Below, piece by piece: positions 8,961 through 15,305 of a DNA stretch of 64,000 nt (position 1 is its first letter; every line of letters begins with the position of its first letter). Below the pieces are notes generated by a model. That model saw only the letters and a list, made by a program, of their open reading frames with translations, was not told where the DNA came from and ran no database searches. The translations under genes were made by a program, and so were the position numbers. Source of the DNA: Clostridia bacterium (GTDB taxonomy: Bacteria; Bacillota; Clostridia; Oscillospirales; Acutalibacteraceae); NCBI GenBank assembly GCA_017461625.1, contig JAFTXJ010000002.1, forward strand, positions 62,001-126,000, given 5' to 3'.

Positions 8961-9576
8961 AATTATGGAAAAACAAAATTATCAAAAATTGATGGAAGAG
9001 CAGATAGCATCCCTTGATGGTGTGCCGACCCTTTTGCTCCAGAGCTGTTGCGGACCATGCAGTTCATATGTTTTAGAGGTGTTGGCTCAGTATTTTAATG
9101 TGACGGTGCTTTATTATAACCCCAACATCTATCCTGAAGAGGAGTATAATAAAAGACTTTCTGAGCAGATTAAAATTATTAACTCAATGCCATTAAAAAA
9201 TAAGGTTGAGCTTATGCCTTGTGACTATGATGAGCAAGAGTTTCTCGATATAGCCAAAGGCTTTGAATCTGAGCGTGAAGGGGGAGCAAGGTGCAAAGAG
9301 TGCTTTGTGTTACGCCTTGGAAAAACCGCTGCCCTTGCCAAAGAAAAAGGCTTCGACTTTTTTACAACAACCCTTACAGTCAGCCCTCACAAAAATGCAC
9401 AGCTTCTTAATCAGATAGGAAAAGAGCTTGAGGAAAAGTACGGCGTTAAATATCTCTTTGCAGATTTCAAAAAGAAAGAGGGATATAAACGCTCAATTCA
9501 GCTGTCAAAAGAATATGACCTGTACCGTCAGGAATACTGTGGCTGCAGATTTTCGCTTAAAGTGGAGCAACCTTAA
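8953..9576 (+). CDS. queH: Epoxyqueuosine reductase QueH
   Basis: 207 residues. QueH (formerly DUF208) replaces QueG in many Firmicutes and reduces epoxyqueuosine to queuosine in tRNA. The signature adjacent cysteines are in LLQSCCGPCSSYV (Cys32, Cys33, Cys36), with further conserved CKECFVLRL and C-terminal YCGCRFS cysteines that bind the iron-sulfur and second metal centre. Two in-frame starts exist (ATG 8953 and ATG 8965); neither has a strong ribosome site, consistent with coupling to the upstream gene. Finding it at the end of an operon of glycosyltransferases is probably convenience rather than shared function. Its stop is nine bases from that of the converging next gene. Confidence 0.92.
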   Translation: MSEIMEKQNYQKLMEEQIASLDGVPTLLLQSCCGPCSSYVLEVLAQYFNVTVLYYNPNIYPEEEYNKRLSEQIKIINSMPLKNKVELMPCDYDEQEFLDIAKGFESEREGGARCKECFVLRLGKTAALAKEKGFDFFTTTLTVSPHKNAQLLNQIGKELEEKYGVKYLFADFKKKEGYKRSIQLSKEYDLYRQEYCGCRFSLKVEQP

Positions 9577-9585
9577 ACTCAATAG

Positions 9586-10119
9586 TTATGCCTGAAACAC
9601 CGAGGGGACAAAATCTCTTGGTGCTTTTGTTTTAAGCTGAATGTAAAATAATTCTAATGCGTGAACGGTGGCAATGGTGCAAATAACACCCATCCATATT
9701 TTTCCGTCCATTATTTGCATTGTAAGGGGCAAAACAAAAACCGAACCGCCAAAAATTTTGCCAAGGTAGGTATGAGGCAAAAAGACTTTTTTGAATCTCG
9801 CTTTGGTGACGATTGCACAAATTCCGAATAAAATGCCTGCACTTAAAATCCAGATAAAAATCCATAACGGAACAAGCTTTTTAAAAATGAGCACTTTAGT
9901 TAAGGCAAGGTATGTTAAAACATCACCGATTGTGTCAAGCGAAGCACCGAGGGTGCTTGAGCTTTTTGTTTTTCTGGCAATCGGTCCGTCAATTAAATCG
10001 GTGAAACCACATAAAATATAAACGGATAGAAACACAGATGTAATATCTTTACAGAAAAACAGAAAGATTGCACCTGCAACGCGACTGAGCGAAATGATGT
10101 TTGCTAAATGTTTTTTCAT
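9586..10119 (-). CDS. CDP-alcohol phosphatidyltransferase
   Basis: 177 residues from ATG 10119, which has AGGAG eight to nine bases upstream; a longer frame to 10155 lacks one. The family motif D-x2-D-G-x2-A-R-x8-G-x3-D-x3-D is complete (DLIDGPIARKT, then LGASLDTIGD). Five to six membrane segments surround it. It transfers a phosphatidyl group from CDP-diacylglycerol to an alcohol in phospholipid synthesis. The sequence resembles PgsA-type enzymes, but the acceptor (glycerol phosphate, inositol phosphate or other) cannot be settled here. Convergent with queH without a visible terminator between them. Confidence 0.88.
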   Translation of the reverse strand: MKKHLANIISLSRVAGAIFLFFCKDITSVFLSVYILCGFTDLIDGPIARKTKSSSTLGASLDTIGDVLTYLALTKVLIFKKLVPLWIFIWILSAGILFGICAIVTKARFKKVFLPHTYLGKIFGGSVFVLPLTMQIMDGKIWMGVICTIATVHALELFYIQLKTKAPRDFVPSVFQA

Positions 10120-10198
10120 TAAGACCACTCCTGTTATTTGTTTTAACCGTGGCAAACACCTTGTAATTATTTTTTAACTTAACAATATAAAAATAATA

Positions 10199-10287
10199 TC
10201 AACACAATATAAAGATAACATCAACTGAAAATCAACAATTGTTGAACTTCAGTTGAATTTTAGTTGAGTTTTTTAAATTAATATAAT
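10199..10287 (+). promoter_or_regulatory. Phased operator array and promoter upstream of the patatin gene
   Basis: Half-sites TCAAC occur at 10199, 10221 and 10232, and their complement GTTGA at 10241, 10252 and 10263. Within each arm the spacing is 11 bases or a multiple of it, and the arms meet in the 14-base perfect palindrome TCAACAATTGTTGA (10232-10245), flanked by TCAACTGAA/TTCAGTTGA. A -10 box TATAAT follows at 10282-10287 and the last half-sites cover the -35 region. This reads as a cooperative operator for a dimeric regulator. Confidence 0.6.
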
Positions 10288-10316
10288 AGAGGTATCAAAT
10301 TTGAAAGAGTGTTTAT

Positions 10317-11417
10317 ATGAAAAATAAAGTTACTGAAAGTTTGGATAAAATTAAAGAAAGCTCTGCATCAAAGATTATTTCTGCAGGGGTAGAAAAAGTG
10401 AAAGATGTTTCTTCAAGCAAGGTCGCTTCGGGAATAGAGAAGGTGCGTGACAGCTCAGCTTCAAAAATTATTTCCGCAAGCATTGATGCAGGACGCGAAA
10501 AAGCAAAAGAACTGAAGGTTTATTCCGGTATCGATAATGTTCCCTCGGGATCAGCATCAGATAATATTATTGACGGCTGTATGGTCCTTGAAGGTGGTGC
10601 TTTCAGGGGTGTTTATACCTCAGGTGTGCTTGATTATCTTATGCAAAACGGAATAAATATGCGCTCTACTGTTGGTGTTTCGGCAGGGGCGATGACCGGT
10701 GTTAACTATGTTTCCGGTCAGATTGGTCGCTCTGCAAGGGTGAATCTCCGATTCCGTCACGACAGTGATTATATCGGCATTGGTGCAATAAAGAAAAATG
10801 ACGGTATAGTAGGCTTTGACTTTTTATATAACGAGCTTGATAAAATTGAACCACTTGACAAAGAACGCTTTGCTGACCCTGAACGTCAGTTTGTGGCTGT
10901 TGCAACCAACTGCCTGACGGGAGAGGTTGAGTATTTTGATAAGGCAAACTGCTCTGATATTTATCAGGCGGTCAGAGCATCTGCAAGTTTGCCGTTTGTT
11001 TCAAAAATGGTCGAGATTGACGGCAAGCCATATCTTGACGGCGGATGTGCTTGCAAAATCCCTTATAAATGGGCGATTGAACAGGGCCACGAAAAAATTA
11101 TTGTTATAAAAACAAGGGAAAGCACATATCGCAAACCTACACCTAAATCTCAGGTAGAAAAGGTTTGTGATGTAACATATCGCAATTATCCTGAGTTTGC
11201 CAAGGTTCTTGCTAAAAGCGACGAATATTATAACCGTGAATGCGACGAGCTTGACGAGCTTCAAAAATCAGGCAGGGTGTTTGTTATAAGCCCCTCTGAT
11301 CCTGTAACCGTGAGCCGAATGGAATCAGATATGGAAAAGCTGGGTGAGCTTTATTTCCTTGGTTATGAAGATGCCAAAAGAAACTTTGAAGCATTAAAGG
11401 AATATCTTGCAAAATAA
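10317..11417 (+). CDS. Patatin-like phospholipase with N-terminal repeats
   Basis: 366 residues. Patatin domain from about residue 85: oxyanion loop GGAFRG (93-98), nucleophile elbow GVSAG with Ser122, and catalytic Asp241 in YLDGG, so the Ser-Asp dyad is intact. It matches bacterial patatins of the YjjU/RssA type and should hydrolyse acyl chains from phospholipids inside the cell (no signal peptide). Residues 10-66 hold three imperfect copies of a Ser-Ser-x-Ser-Lys-x-x-x-x-x-x-(Ile/Val)-Glu-Lys pattern (for example SSASKIISAGVEKVKD), predicted amphipathic and absent from the standard family. Transcribed alone from the phased promoter region. Confidence 0.88.
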   Translation: MKNKVTESLDKIKESSASKIISAGVEKVKDVSSSKVASGIEKVRDSSASKIISASIDAGREKAKELKVYSGIDNVPSGSASDNIIDGCMVLEGGAFRGVYTSGVLDYLMQNGINMRSTVGVSAGAMTGVNYVSGQIGRSARVNLRFRHDSDYIGIGAIKKNDGIVGFDFLYNELDKIEPLDKERFADPERQFVAVATNCLTGEVEYFDKANCSDIYQAVRASASLPFVSKMVEIDGKPYLDGGCACKIPYKWAIEQGHEKIIVIKTRESTYRKPTPKSQVEKVCDVTYRNYPEFAKVLAKSDEYYNRECDELDELQKSGRVFVISPSDPVTVSRMESDMEKLGELYFLGYEDAKRNFEALKEYLAK

Positions 11418-11420
11418 AAT

Positions 11421-11446
11421 GAGGTAGTGCGTTTTTGCACTACCTC
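11421..11446. terminator. Bidirectional terminator
   Basis: GAGGTAGTGC and GCACTACCTC form a perfect ten-pair stem around GTTTTT between the converging patatin and lipase genes. Confidence 0.8.
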
Positions 11447-11453
11447 TGAATTT

Positions 11454-12530
11454 TTATAAACAGTTAATCATATTAAGGTGTTCGGTATAAAGTCTTTCAA
11501 CATCTGTGTTGGTCTTTAATAATCCGCCCTGAAGTGACATATGGTCACCGTGATATGTGGGCATAACATTCCACACACCTTTTGGAATATCATTTGCATC
11601 AAAATCTTTAGAACGGGCATTGGTAGGTGCTTTTGCCGAGAATGTGTTAACAAGTCCGTCGTTTTCAAACCATTCTTCACCAAATTCATATCCGCCAACT
11701 GTTACTCCGGAATATCTGCCGATTTCATCCGCACTGCTTTGGAAAAGACTTTCCATAATATCTTTTTCTGCAGAATAGGTTCCGTCTTCATTTCTTACAG
11801 TCGCTGAGCAGGGGATTGAGAAATAATAAGACTGATTGCTGGTGTAAATTTTGTCGTTAAGAGCTATTGCGTTGTCGATATACATATCGTAAGCGGCTGT
11901 GTCGATTTCTTCTGCAGGCTCAGAATAAGCTGTTGTGCCGTTATTAGGTGCAGCAAGAGCTGTTAATGAATATATCCAATCTTCTTTGCCACCTGTGAAA
12001 AGGGGAGAGATTTCATCAGCATCTGTTACAGCTCTCTCATCCTCACTGCCGATTGCCATCAAAGAAGCAAAAAGTCGCATTGTTGCACCGCCGAAAGAAT
12101 GACCGAGAAGGTTGATTTTGTTTTTAGCATCCCATTTTTCAACAAGGGCTCTGTCGGTGAAATCTTCACCGAATCTTTCGTGACCGCAACGCTCACTGTG
12201 CTCTTCACCATAGTCGACAACGGTACCTGTAAGCTGAGCATAAAGCTCGCAAGCTCTGTCCCACGCACTTGCAGTTCCGCTGACGGTGGCAGCATAGCAG
12301 TCAAAGCCTTTATCGTTTAATTTGTTAAGCAGGTTTCCACCAAAGGTTCCCCAATAAGGGAAAAGGTCATAATAAAAATCGTAGCTGCCCCAACCCATAA
12401 GACCGTGAACAAAAACATAAGAGTAGTTAGTGTTCCACTGCTCAGGAGTGGGTTCTTCTTTTTCACCGGGAAAAAAGAAAGACAACAGCGACATAATAAT
12501 TGCTAAGGGAAAAGCGACAATTTTAGCCAT
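11454..12530 (-). CDS. Exported lipase of the staphylococcal/Geobacillus type
   Basis: 358 residues with AGGAGG before the ATG. An N-terminal hydrophobic segment (AIIMSLLSFFFPG, residues 10-22) exports or anchors it. The core follows bacterial lipase family I.5/I.6: VFVHGLMGWG (oxyanion, residues 39-48), VDYGEEHSERCGHERFGED (residues 105-123, the structural metal region), nucleophile elbow GHSFGG with Ser145, ENDGLVN (Asp291) and PTYHGDH (His327/330). All three catalytic residues are therefore present. It should hydrolyse acylglycerols outside the cell. It has its own promoter and lies between two terminators, as a single-gene unit. Confidence 0.85.
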   Translation of the reverse strand: MAKIVAFPLAIIMSLLSFFFPGEKEEPTPEQWNTNYSYVFVHGLMGWGSYDFYYDLFPYWGTFGGNLLNKLNDKGFDCYAATVSGTASAWDRACELYAQLTGTVVDYGEEHSERCGHERFGEDFTDRALVEKWDAKNKINLLGHSFGGATMRLFASLMAIGSEDERAVTDADEISPLFTGGKEDWIYSLTALAAPNNGTTAYSEPAEEIDTAAYDMYIDNAIALNDKIYTSNQSYYFSIPCSATVRNEDGTYSAEKDIMESLFQSSADEIGRYSGVTVGGYEFGEEWFENDGLVNTFSAKAPTNARSKDFDANDIPKGVWNVMPTYHGDHMSLQGGLLKTNTDVERLYTEHLNMINCL

Positions 12531-12559
12531 ATAAAATCCTCCTTAATTTCGGTAAAAGA

Positions 12560-12588
12560 ATTATACAGCCAATTTGCTGAAAAGTCAA
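12560..12588 (-). promoter_or_regulatory. Promoter of the lipase gene
   Basis: On the minus strand, TTGACT and TATAAT lie 17 bases apart, directly before the AGGAGG of the lipase gene. Confidence 0.7.
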
Positions 12589-12592
12589 TAAA

Positions 12593-12614
12593 AACCCACC
12601 GCTTTCGGTGGGTT
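12593..12614 (-). terminator. Terminator of the P-loop kinase gene
   Basis: AACCCACCG and CGGTGGGTT form a nine-pair stem with a four-base loop, followed on the minus strand by TTTTTATTG. Confidence 0.75.
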
Positions 12615-12625
12615 AATAGTGGTTA

Positions 12626-13123
12626 TTACTGATTTAGTGCTTTGTCAATTTCGTGTTTGCTTTTTAAACAGATTGTTTTGTCGGTATATTGTGATAAAAT
12701 TTCATTAATTTCTTTCATGTTTTTATTTTGAAAAGTGTCAGTCCATTTAAGCAGATTAAAAAGTGATTTAAAGGTTTCTTTTTTACCTTTTTCTATGCCG
12801 AATTTTCTTCGTATAAATCTTCTGATGATTCTTGCTTTGTATAACCGCTTTGGAACATCTAAAACATAAATGATGTCTGCATCTGCAAAGCTTTGTTGCA
12901 CCCAACCGTAATAGACTCCTTCTATAATCCAGTCAGGCTTAATCAGTATATCGTTTAACATTTGGTTACGTTTTTCAACAGGCATTTTTACCCCATATGA
13001 ATTTTGGGTGTTATCCCATTGTAAGTCATCCAAATCAAAGTGAGGGATATTGTGCTTTTGAGATAGTTTCTTGGCTAAATATGATTTTCCTGAACCGCTG
13101 CAACCAATAATTCTGATTTTCAT
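12626..13123 (-). CDS. P-loop nucleotide kinase (adenylate-kinase-like, FlaR/topology-modulation type)
   Basis: 165 residues from ATG 13123, which has AAGGAG upstream and overlaps the preceding stop as ATGA. Walker A is GCSGSGKS at residues 7-14, followed by HFDLDDLQWD, WIIEGVYYGW and IIYVLDVPKRLYKARIIRRF, the order seen in small shikimate/adenylate-kinase-like proteins annotated as FlaR or topology modulation proteins. The substrate is unknown. It is coupled to the broken four-helix-bundle gene upstream, and ribosomes stopping at the premature codon there could reduce its translation. Confidence 0.8.
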   Translation of the reverse strand: MKIRIIGCSGSGKSYLAKKLSQKHNIPHFDLDDLQWDNTQNSYGVKMPVEKRNQMLNDILIKPDWIIEGVYYGWVQQSFADADIIYVLDVPKRLYKARIIRRFIRRKFGIEKGKKETFKSLFNLLKWTDTFQNKNMKEINEILSQYTDKTICLKSKHEIDKALNQ

Positions 13124-13467
13124 TTTACTTTCTCCTTTGCGGTGTTTATGGAGGCGATGAGGATTCGACGGATAGAGCCGCACTCATGCAATATGTTTTT
13201 AGATTTGTCATCGGAAATTAAATTTGCTTTCAATGCGATTTCAATCCAGTATTCGGTTTCATAACACTCTTTTAAAGCAATCTGAAGTTTAGAAATGAAA
13301 TCTGCTCGGCTATGAGCTTATTTGGCCTTGCGGATATTCGCACCGATACTTGTTCCGCTTCTTTCAAGCTGGTTGGATAAGGAATAATGACCTTTAATGC
13401 TGTCAGCCAAATTAAGTATTTTAACTGCAAATTCAGTTGATATGTCTGCAAGTCTGTTCTCTGCCAT
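13120..13467 (-). pseudogene. Four-helix bundle protein (S23/IVS-encoded type) interrupted by an in-frame stop
   Basis: From ATG 13467 (AGAGGTGG upstream) the frame reads MAENRLADISTEFAVKILNL and then LSNQLERSGTSIGANIRKAK, the hallmark of the four-helix bundle proteins related to those in 23S rRNA intervening sequences. A TAA at 13318-13320 ends it after 49 codons. The same frame then continues without any shift as AHSRADFISKLQIALKE, ETEYWIEIALKANLI and onward to a TGA at 13120-13122, giving 115 codons in all. Homologues carry Tyr or a similar residue where the TAA stands, so a single base change explains it. It overlaps the kinase gene by four bases. Confidence 0.8.
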
Positions 13468-13523
13468 TTAAACCACCTCTTTTGAATACGATAACATAAA
13501 TTTGTTATAATTTCAATGAAATC

Positions 13524-13669
13524 GCACAAAGTGCAGTGAAATCCAAGGTGTCTTGGATGAAATCTGCAATGCAGATGAAATTAAATCCGTTCATCTTCGG
13601 ACGAAGTCGGATTTCATCACAAAGTGATTTCATCTTACATCGTAAGATTTATTCCGTCTGAAAAGACGG
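13524..13669. repeat. Chain of seven short hairpins joined by GATGAAAT/ATTTCATC linkers
   Basis: Successive small inverted repeats have unrelated stems: GCAC-AAA-GTGC (13524), CCAAG/CTTGG (13543), CTGC-AAT-GCAG (13564), AAATCCG/CGGATTT containing CTTCG/CGAAG (13583-13614), ATCAC-AAA-GTGAT (13616), CTTAC-ATC-GTAAG (13634) and CCGTCT/AGACGG (13654). The linkers are almost constant, (A)TGAAAT on the left and ATTTCATC or ATTTATT on the right. It occupies the space between the four-helix-bundle gene and tRNA-Ser. Confidence 0.75.
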
Positions 13670-13680
13670 ATTTAACTGAA

Positions 13681-13708
13681 AAAAGCACTTGCAAATGCAA
13701 GTGCTTTT
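13681..13708 (-). terminator. Terminator after the tRNA-Ser pair
   Basis: AAAAGCACTTGCA and TGCAAGTGCTTTT form a 13-pair stem with a two-base centre, just downstream of tRNA-Ser(GCU); A and T runs on both sides allow termination in either direction. Confidence 0.8.
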
Positions 13709-13711
13709 TTC

Positions 13712-13801
13712 TGGCGGAGGACAAGGGATTTGAACCCTCGCGCCGGTTACCCGACCTACTCCCTTAGCAGGGGAGCCTCTTCACCACTTGAGTAATCCTC
13801 C
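13712..13801 (-). tRNA. tRNA-Ser (anticodon GCU)
   Basis: The minus strand begins GGAGGATTACTCAAGTGG and ends with GGTTCAAATCC and GTCCTCC-G-CCA. The seven-pair acceptor stem, the long variable arm typical of serine tRNAs and the anticodon loop CTGCTAA (anticodon GCU, reading AGC/AGU) are all visible, and the CCA end is encoded. Confidence 0.93.
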
Positions 13802-13839
13802 ATTGGTGAACAAATATTCAATATTTTGTTCTTTTGCAA

Positions 13840-13867
13840 GTAAGACTTCCTATAAAGGAAGTCTTAC
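13840..13867. other. Perfect hairpin between the two tRNA genes
   Basis: GTAAGACTTCC and GGAAGTCTTAC form an 11-pair stem around TATAAA. No good T-run follows on the minus strand, so it may be a processing signal or a weak terminator between the two tRNAs. Confidence 0.55.
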
Positions 13868-13873
13868 TCAGTG

Positions 13874-13962
13874 TGGCGGAGAGAGTGGGATTCGAACCCA
13901 CGGTACGTTGCCGTACGACGGTTTTCAAGACCGTTCCGTTATAACCACTTCGGTATCTCTCC
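13874..13962 (-). tRNA. tRNA-Ser (anticodon UGA)
   Basis: The minus strand starts GGAGAGATACCGAAGTGG and ends GGTTCGAATCCC, CTCTCC-G-CCA, with a long variable arm (CGTACGG/CCGTACG region). The anticodon loop CTTGAAA gives UGA, which reads UCN serine codons. It is the first gene of the tRNA transcript. Confidence 0.93.
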
Positions 13963-13974
13963 AAGTGCCTTAAT

Positions 13975-14003
13975 ATATTATCACAAGAAAACGGCTTTGT
14001 CAA
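13975..14003 (-). promoter_or_regulatory. Promoter of the tRNA-Ser genes
   Basis: TTGACA and TAATAT are 17 bases apart on the minus strand. The upstream CAAAAAAGTGTTGACAAA block and the spacer TTTTCTTGTG are shared with the 5S rRNA promoter at 17650-17678. Confidence 0.8.
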
Positions 14004-14088
14004 CACTTTTTTGAAACTTATTTATTAAATATATAGATTTTTAATAATGAGTGTGCTATAATTCTCACTGTTGAAAAGAGGTCATACT

Positions 14089-15300
14089 ATGCAAAAGTTA
14101 AATCAGAAACACGCAAAGATGCTGACACTCCTTTGTGCTGTATCATATTTTGTGAGTTATCTTACAAGAACAAACTTTGCCGCAATTATAACGGCAATTA
14201 TCCAAACGGGGATTATCGAAAAAACCGCCGCAGGTATGGTTACCACCATCGGCTTTATCACTTACGGTGTGGGTCAGCTTATCAGTGGTTGGCTGGGTGA
14301 CAGAATTAACCCCAAAAAGCTGATGTTTGTGGGCTTTATCACAACGGCTGCGATGAATTTTATTATTCCCTTCTGCCCGAACGGTTATGCAATGTGCCTT
14401 GTGTGGGGTGTCAACGGCTTCGCCCAGTCTCTTATGTGGCCGCCTATGGTCAAAATTATGAGCACAGCAATGGATACCGATACATATAACAAAAGCTGTG
14501 TTTCCGTAACTCTTGGCAGCACCCTCGCCACAGTTTCAATTTATATCCTTGCGCCTGTTATAATTTCTCTTACAGACTGGAAAGGCGTTTTCTACATCAC
14601 ATCTGTTTCTGCAATGATTATGTCAGGTGTATGGTATGTGATGATTACCAAAATTGAAAAGATTTCAGGCCTTACTTACGTTCTCAGAACAGGCGAAAAG
14701 AAGAAAAAAAAGAAAAATTACTCAATTTGCGGTATGCTTCTTGCGGTAACAATGGTAGCAATCTGCCTGCAGGGTAGCCTTCGCGACGGTGTTACCACCT
14801 GGGTGCCAACTTATATTTCAGAAGAGTTCAAATTGGGTAGTGAAATTTCAATCCTCAGTGGTGTGGGCATTCCGATTTTCTCCCTTGTGAGCATTAAAGT
14901 TGTTTCTGTTTTTTATAACAAAATGGGCAAAAAGCCTTTTAAATGCACAATCATTCTCTTCGCTGTTGCGGCTGCCTGTTGCGGTGCGTTAACCGCACTT
15001 TCGGGTGTTTCGGTTATTCTTACAATTATCCTCACAGGTCTTATTGTTGCCTGTATGCACGGCATCAACCTTATTCTTGTTTGTTATCTTCCTGCGATTT
15101 ATGCCGATGCCGACAGTGTATCGTCACTTTCTGGCACGCTTAACTTTATGACTTATGTAGGTTCAGCACTTTCAACCTACGGTTTTGCACTTCTTTCAGA
15201 AAAATTCGGTTGGGGCGGAACAATAATTTCCTGGCTCGGTATTTCTGTTTTTGGTGCAATAATGTGTTTTGTTGCAAACATTAAAAGCAAAAAGGATTGA
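14089..15300 (+). CDS. MFS transporter, sugar-phosphate/organophosphate type
   Basis: 403 residues from ATG 14089 with AAGAGG seven bases upstream (a TTG at 14071 is less likely). About twelve membrane helices are visible with a central loop (GEKKKKKKN near residues 204-212). The loop between helices 2 and 3 carries GWLGDRINPKKLM, the MFS G-x-x-x-D-R motif A. N-terminal SYFVSYLTRTNFAA resembles the organophosphate:phosphate antiporter branch (GlpT/UhpT). It is followed six bases later by the GH36 glycosidase, so it probably imports the oligosaccharide or sugar conjugate that enzyme cleaves. Substrate is inferred. Confidence 0.82.
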   Translation: MQKLNQKHAKMLTLLCAVSYFVSYLTRTNFAAIITAIIQTGIIEKTAAGMVTTIGFITYGVGQLISGWLGDRINPKKLMFVGFITTAAMNFIIPFCPNGYAMCLVWGVNGFAQSLMWPPMVKIMSTAMDTDTYNKSCVSVTLGSTLATVSIYILAPVIISLTDWKGVFYITSVSAMIMSGVWYVMITKIEKISGLTYVLRTGEKKKKKKNYSICGMLLAVTMVAICLQGSLRDGVTTWVPTYISEEFKLGSEISILSGVGIPIFSLVSIKVVSVFYNKMGKKPFKCTIILFAVAAACCGALTALSGVSVILTIILTGLIVACMHGINLILVCYLPAIYADADSVSSLSGTLNFMTYVGSALSTYGFALLSEKFGWGGTIISWLGISVFGAIMCFVANIKSKKD

Positions 15301-15305
15301 TTTTT

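Noticed and set aside
13318-13320. Recoded stop (selenocysteine or pyrrolysine) in the four-helix-bundle gene
   Set aside because: The codon is TAA, which neither system uses, and no insertion element follows.
13524-13669. CRISPR array in front of tRNA-Ser
   Set aside because: Linkers are only 7-12 bases, spacing is irregular, the variable parts are themselves palindromes, and no cas gene is present.
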